DNA of 7,378 nucleotides from Prosthecobacter sp. GTDB lineage: Bacteria > Verrucomicrobiota > Verrucomicrobiia > Verrucomicrobiales > Verrucomicrobiaceae. Positions within the stretch are counted from its first letter, which is position 1, and each line of letters starts with the position of its first letter. Positions 4,601 through 7,378 of this stretch are shown in pieces. The stretch spans positions 1 to 7,378 of the forward strand of contig JAIWOJ010000096.1 in the NCBI GenBank assembly GCA_020216965.1, read 5' to 3'. Below the pieces are notes generated by a model that saw only the letters and a program-made list of their open reading frames with translations, was not told the origin of the DNA and did not search any database. A program made the translations under genes and the position numbers.

Positions 4601-7378
4601 TGCTAGTGGGCAGCCCTGTGGCAAAGGTCAGCACCTGCGGCCCACGCCGCACCTGGATGGCGTGGCTCGTTGGCGCTGCCGGGCCATACAGGCCGCCGCC
4701 CGGCTGGGTGGCCCGCAGCGTCACCGTGCCTGCTTTGAGGAAAATGAGCATGTGCCCGGAAAGGGTAGCCACATCATCGCCCTCAGAGACCTCCAGCAGC
4801 ACAGGTAGGCCGCTGCTGGCCGTCGCCAGGCCGCTCACATTCAGCGGCGTGCCGCACTCTTGCTCAGGCGTGCTGGCAAAGGTGATGCTCTGGGCAAAGC
4901 GGCTGATGCCATGGGCCCGGAAGGTGAAGGGAGCCTCAGGGTCATCGCTCTCAATGCGGATCGTGGTGAGCGAAAGCCCGCCCAGGACAGACTGGAAGGC
5001 CACGGTGAAGCTCGTCTCCTCCTCCGGTTCCAGCACGGTCTGCATGCCCTGGGTGATGACCTGCCAACCGATCGTGGAGGACGTGGACAAGCGGGTCAGA
5101 TTCAGCGGGCCGGAGCCCGTGTTTTTCAGCGTAAAGGTCCGCAGCACCGGCACGCTCGGGTTTGCCATGCCGAAATCGATCTCATCCCCGCCATTGGAGA
5201 GCTCCACCTCCCCATCCAGCACCGTGAGCTGGCCGGAGGGCAGCGTGAGCGCCACCTCCACGGGCTGGGCCGCATCCCAGGCCGTGTCATCCCCTGGCTG
5301 CCAAGCGAGCACGCGCACCGTTGATCCAGGCCCACCCATCGGTGTGATGACGCCGCCTGCCAGCGTGGCCTGACCGGAGAGGAGGGAAAGGGAGACCGGC
5401 AGGCCGCTGGAGGCTGTGACGCGCACCCCGCTGCCCTCGGCTGTCTGTTCCAGCGTCTGGGGGAAAAGCCCCGGCAGCACCGGCGCGGTGGCAAAGGCAG
5501 AGCGGCCCGCCGCCGCCCCCAGGCGGAAGCCCCCCGTCATGCCCGCCGTCCAGACGGATCCGTCCGCCTGCACCGCGGCTAGGCAGGTCTCGCCAGCCTG
5601 CACGGCCACCCAGGTCGTGCCATTGCCGAGCTGGCGCGGGCTCAGGGCATTGGCGGCATTTCCCTCCCCCAACTGCCCCGCAGCGCCAGCACCCCAGACC
5701 CAGAGCGTGCCGTCTGCGCGCAGGCCCGCCATGGCATTGCTGCCGCAGGCCACATCCACCCAGTCCACCGCCAAACCAACCCTGCCTGGGCTGCTGCGGC
5801 TGCTCGTGGTGCCGCTGCCCAGTTGGCCTTCGGAATTGAGGCCCCAGGTCCACAGGCTGCCGTCTTGACGGAGAGCGGCGGAGGAGCTGCCCCCGGCGCG
5901 TATCGCCACCCAGTCCGTGGCCGTGCCGATCTGCGTGGGCGTGCTGCGGCTGGTGGTCGTGCCATCGCCGAGCTGGCCGTTGCCATTGAATCCCCAGGCC
6001 CAGAGCGTGCCGTCCGATTTCAGCCCCAGGCTGTGAAAGCTGCCCGCAGCCACGGCCACCCATCCTGTGCCCGCGACCTGCACCGGGCTGGTGCGGCTGG
6101 TGGTGGTGCCATCGCCGATCTGGCTGTTGGAATTGAGTCCCCAGGCCCAGAGCGTGCCGTCATGTTTTGTCGCCAAGGAATGAGCATTGCTGCTTGCTGC
6201 GATGCTGGCCCAGTCGTTGGCGGTGCCAATCCGGACGGGTGTCTGGCGCGTCGTGCTGGTGCCGTCGCCAATCTGGCCGCTGGTGTTCAAGCCCCAGGCC
6301 CAGAGGCTGCCATCCTCACGGATCGCCAGGGTGTGGGTGCTTCCGGCGCTGACACGGAACCAGTCATCGTGCGTGCCCATGGGAACCGCCGTCGGACGGG
6401 ACACGGTGTCTCCCAGGCCCAGCCTGCCGTTTGTCCCCTGTCCCTGTGCCCACAGCCTGCCATCCGGCGTGCGCAGCATGAGGTGCGCGGTGCTCATGGA
6501 GATCTGCGCCCAGCCCCCGGCGCGTGGCGGCAGGGAACGTGTGAGGCTGCGCGCGCTGAGCCCAGAGTAGCCGCTGCCCTCTCCCCAGACATGCAGCGTG
6601 CCATCCGCCGCCAGGACATAGGTGCTGCTAAAGCCACAGTTCACGGTTGCCCAGACTCCACCCTGGCCCGTGCGCTCCAGCGTCAGGCGCTGCGTCTGAT
6701 CGCCCAGGCCGAGCTGGGCGTTGGTGTTCAGGCCGCAGGTCCACAGGCTGCCATCCGCCTGACGTGCCACAGTGTGCCCATTGCCTGCTTGCACCTCCAC
6801 CCAACTGCTGCCAGTGCCGACACGCACCGGGGTGTTCCGGTTAGTCGTGTCTCCCAGCCCCAAGGCACCCCAACTTAGCGAGGCACTGAGCTTCTCGATT
6901 TGCTCGTTAGTCGTGTCTCCCAGCCCCAAGGCACCCCAACTGCCATCTCCCCAGGCCCAGAGCGTGCCATCCAGGCGCACCGCCACTGAATGGAAGCCGC
7001 CGGCGCAGATGGATTTCCAGTTCGTTGCTGTGCCGATCTGCACGGGAGAGGTTTGATTGACGGAGGTGCCGTTGCCCACTTGGCTGTAAAAATTGCCCCC
7101 CCAGGCCCAGAGCGTGCCATTCGTCTTCAGGGCCAGGGTGAAATCTTGACCGCAACTGACCGCCGCCCAGTTCGTGTCTGTGCCGATCTGCACCGGGCTG
7201 GTGCGGTTGGTCGTGGTGCCATCCCCGAGCTGGCCGCTGGTATTCAGCCCCCAGGCCCAGAGCGTGCCGTCCGTGCGGATGCCGACGGTGTAGCCCCCCC
7301 CTGCTGCCACCTGCGACCAGGTGCCTGCCACCTGCACGGGGCTGTTGCGGTTCGTGAAGGTGCCATCCCCCACTTGCC
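1659..7378 (-). CDS. Giant RCC1/Ig-like repeat exoprotein (5' partial)
   Basis: At least 1906 codons end at TGA (1661-1659). The frame stays open to the right edge, and the GTG at 7373 is an internal Val inside an RCC1 motif, so the start and any signal peptide lie outside. Residues are counted from that Val. RCC1 blades fill 1-620 (motif DGTLWAWG about every 50 residues). Three related beta modules lie at about 637-711, 827-910 and 911-990 (two carry ASSGLPV). A choice-of-anchor D/ASH-like domain lies at 718-822 (DFG, FTLKNTGSGPLNLT, DDPEAPF). A cadherin/Big_9-like domain follows (994-1080, DEDPLVF, PDSFTFKAWDG). Four Ig-like domains occupy 1083-1423 (YQW plus GSYSV-type motifs), then a He_PIG-like domain (1425-1510, LPPGLTVNALGLISGRP). 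A beta-rich, glycine-rich C-terminal region runs 1512-1904. No transmembrane helix, LPXTG or PEP-CTERM is visible. It is probably secreted or surface-exposed for adhesion or binding; no catalytic domain is recognised. It converges on the ABC operon. Confidence 0.93.
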   Translation of the reverse strand, partial: QVGDGTFTNRNSPVQVAGTWSQVAAGGGYTVGIRTDGTLWAWGLNTSGQLGDGTTTNRTSPVQIGTDTNWAAVSCGQDFTLALKTNGTLWAWGGNFYSQVGNGTSVNQTSPVQIGTATNWKSICAGGFHSVAVRLDGTLWAWGDGSWGALGLGDTTNEQIEKLSASLSWGALGLGDTTNRNTPVRVGTGSSWVEVQAGNGHTVARQADGSLWTCGLNTNAQLGLGDQTQRLTLERTGQGGVWATVNCGFSSTYVLAADGTLHVWGEGSGYSGLSARSLTRSLPPRAGGWAQISMSTAHLMLRTPDGRLWAQGQGTNGRLGLGDTVSRPTAVPMGTHDDWFRVSAGSTHTLAIREDGSLWAWGLNTSGQIGDGTSTTRQTPVRIGTANDWASIAASSNAHSLATKHDGTLWAWGLNSNSQIGDGTTTSRTSPVQVAGTGWVAVAAGSFHSLGLKSDGTLWAWGFNGNGQLGDGTTTSRSTPTQIGTATDWVAIRAGGSSSAALRQDGSLWTWGLNSEGQLGSGTTSSRSSPGRVGLAVDWVDVACGSNAMAGLRADGTLWVWGAGAAGQLGEGNAANALSPRQLGNGTTWVAVQAGETCLAAVQADGSVWTAGMTGGFRLGAAAGRSAFATAPVLPGLFPQTLEQTAEGSGVRVTASSGLPVSLSLLSGQATLAGGVITPMGGPGSTVRVLAWQPGDDTAWDAAQPVEVALTLPSGQLTVLDGEVELSNGGDEIDFGMANPSVPVLRTFTLKNTGSGPLNLTRLSTSSTIGWQVITQGMQTVLEPEEETSFTVAFQSVLGGLSLTTIRIESDDPEAPFTFRAHGISRFAQSITFASTPEQECGTPLNVSGLATASSGLPVLLEVSEGDDVATLSGHMLIFLKAGTVTLRATQPGGGLYGPAAPTSHAIQVRRGPQVLTFATGLPTSISHRGTVSLAATSSRGLTPITFRVVSGPGQLSGSNLSFSGPGEVLIEAAQAGDAAFLPTTAERSFLSTNAAPVALAQSLSTPDSVPLPLTLTGQDADEDPLVFMVVTPPAHGTLSGTSPALAYVSEPGYAGPDSFTFKAWDGFAESAPVTVEITVTPVAPALAGSAPPVVVNPGGRAMLQVPHTGSRPLSYQWWKGSLLLEGKTDSTLVIDPAAEADEGSYSVVISNSAGNVTGGPAVLQVNDPVQFTQQPLSQAIGEFHDVELSVQTTGTAPITYQWFRGTTPIPGATGRTLTISSIMVNQAGSYHVVATNPVGSVPSAVAVLDVVGITPRITQQPTHQMVHAGGVISLEVAALGRRPLAYQWLFNGRKLPGATGPRLDWYNAGAAQAGKYSVLVSTSAGARISEVAEVGVVVNQPARLTLAENGSTTLRVTTAGNGLTYTWTRQGAAMPPLSRAKPSADGKSLVFTKAQSEDSGTYFCQVTGPGGTLPGGTLTLSIFDTAPDLLDDQQMPPAMVGGFFTHQIRLNGGGESTPSSYTVQNLPPGLTVNALGLISGRPTVAGTRNLKIKATNRHGSDEVTATLIVKPFPARLSGVWTGVVTRNTPLNLGLGGRLDLTVAALGAVSGRLTLGSLPAYALTGAVTLDATEVVPPKLLLTLPRTGSPTPAPLQLEIIFDTSMGTTSEGSLVRALTESASIEAWRNPWKTGTNPCAFPGFHTFAMRRTVEEFTDAAVPHGHGYGSFTVAAAGTTTISGRTADGEPFTSASPMGGQGQLAIFSLQYPAPGRGSLRGILQVSAGARADISTDNLVDGSLDWSRPDKRPKGGVVYPAGFGPISLTATGGAYLAPPRHLGLGSGLNIAKLTFAGGGVAFSQVNPDSGIHLDFLNRLSPGTPNLGNLTLRSTASLATFSGDFTLNDPHWQKPPPARWTRKVPFQGMVIHRAGLYWGAGYYLLPALPTADPVKFPPLQFSGRVLWERNGP
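5514..7378 (-). repeat. RCC1 blade array (about 150-bp DNA repeats)
   Basis: About twelve RCC1-type units of roughly 50 residues are present, each running from QLGDGTTTxRTSPVQIG through a TNW-type turn and an AGxxHS-type strand to DGTLWAWGLNxxG. Blades of this kind form beta-propellers that act as binding platforms. The repeats are also visible in the DNA. The plus-strand 20-mer CCCCAGGCCCAGAGCGTGCC occurs exactly at 5992, 6139, 6949, 7099 and 7249, with near copies at 5692, 5842 and 6292; adjacent copies are 147-153 bp apart. Blades between about 6300 and 6800 and below 5690 are more divergent. The array continues past the right edge, so the total blade number is unknown. Confidence 0.9.
6840..6941 (-). 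repeat. 36-bp perfect direct repeat with 30-bp insert, in frame
   Basis: Two identical 36-bp copies (6840-6875 and 6906-6941) are separated by 30 bp (6876-6905), a period of 66 bp or 22 codons. Each copy encodes SWGALGLGDTTN and the separator encodes EQIEKLSASL. Deleting either 66-bp period restores a standard RCC1 blade (GDGSWGALGLGDTTNRNTPVRVG), so this is an extra 22-residue insertion in one blade. The separator does not resemble RCC1 sequence and looks less GC-rich than its surroundings. Its ends, TAGCGAG and CTCGTTA on the plus strand, form an imperfect inverted repeat. Confidence 0.9.

Noticed and set aside
4252..5373. Long open frame of 373 codons on the plus strand, antisense to the giant gene
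   Set aside because: Its translation is low-complexity Ser/Pro/Arg-rich with no recognisable domain. It lies wholly opposite a frame encoding clear Ig-like and anchor-like domains, so it is a GC-driven shadow.
5823..6878. Plus-strand open frame of 351 codons with a repetitive Ala/Gly/Arg translation
   Set aside because: The periodic pattern is the antisense image of the RCC1 DNA repeats, not an independent repeat protein.
7371..7373. GTG as the start of the giant gene
   Set aside because: The codon before it encodes Gln in frame, giving QVGDGT, the standard RCC1 motif, so the protein continues upstream of the window edge.
1659..7378. Giant gene as an enzyme, toxin or polymorphic effector
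   Set aside because: Every recognisable domain is a structural beta repeat. The C-terminus has no visible nuclease, deaminase, protease or glycosidase motif and no immunity gene follows it.

Overview
The window holds three protein-coding genes. Two are on the plus strand and form the end of an ABC exporter module. The third is a very large surface-type repeat protein on the minus strand, which converges on them. The DNA is GC-rich. The giant protein combines RCC1 blades, a choice-of-anchor-like domain, several Ig-like domains, a He_PIG-like domain and a distinctive beta-rich C-terminus. I associate this mixture with exported proteins of Verrucomicrobiota (Verrucomicrobium/Prosthecobacter-like). 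That taxonomic call is inference from architecture; no rRNA or marker gene is present.

Layout: 1-565 is the C-terminal part of an ABC-2-type ATPase, cut by the left edge so that Walker A is missing. 566-741 is an intergenic gap that contains 15 tandem copies of a 7-bp unit (584-688). 742-1539 is a complete six-helix ABC-2 permease. 1540-1658 is a short convergent intergenic region with a perfect 11-bp-stem hairpin (1546-1578), probably a terminator. 1659-7378 is the giant minus-strand gene, cut by the right edge so that its N-terminus and any signal peptide are missing. At least 1906 codons are present.

The ATPase and permease should assemble as one exporter, with the ATPase in the cytoplasm and the permease in the membrane; the substrate cannot be read from the sequence. 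The giant protein looks like an extracellular or cell-surface adhesion or binding protein. Nothing in the window links it functionally to the exporter beyond adjacency.

I see no convincing new defence, mobile or RNA system. The most unusual items are the heptamer array splitting the ABC operon, a 66-bp in-frame duplication/insertion inside the RCC1 array, and the near-identical DNA shared by distant RCC1 blades.
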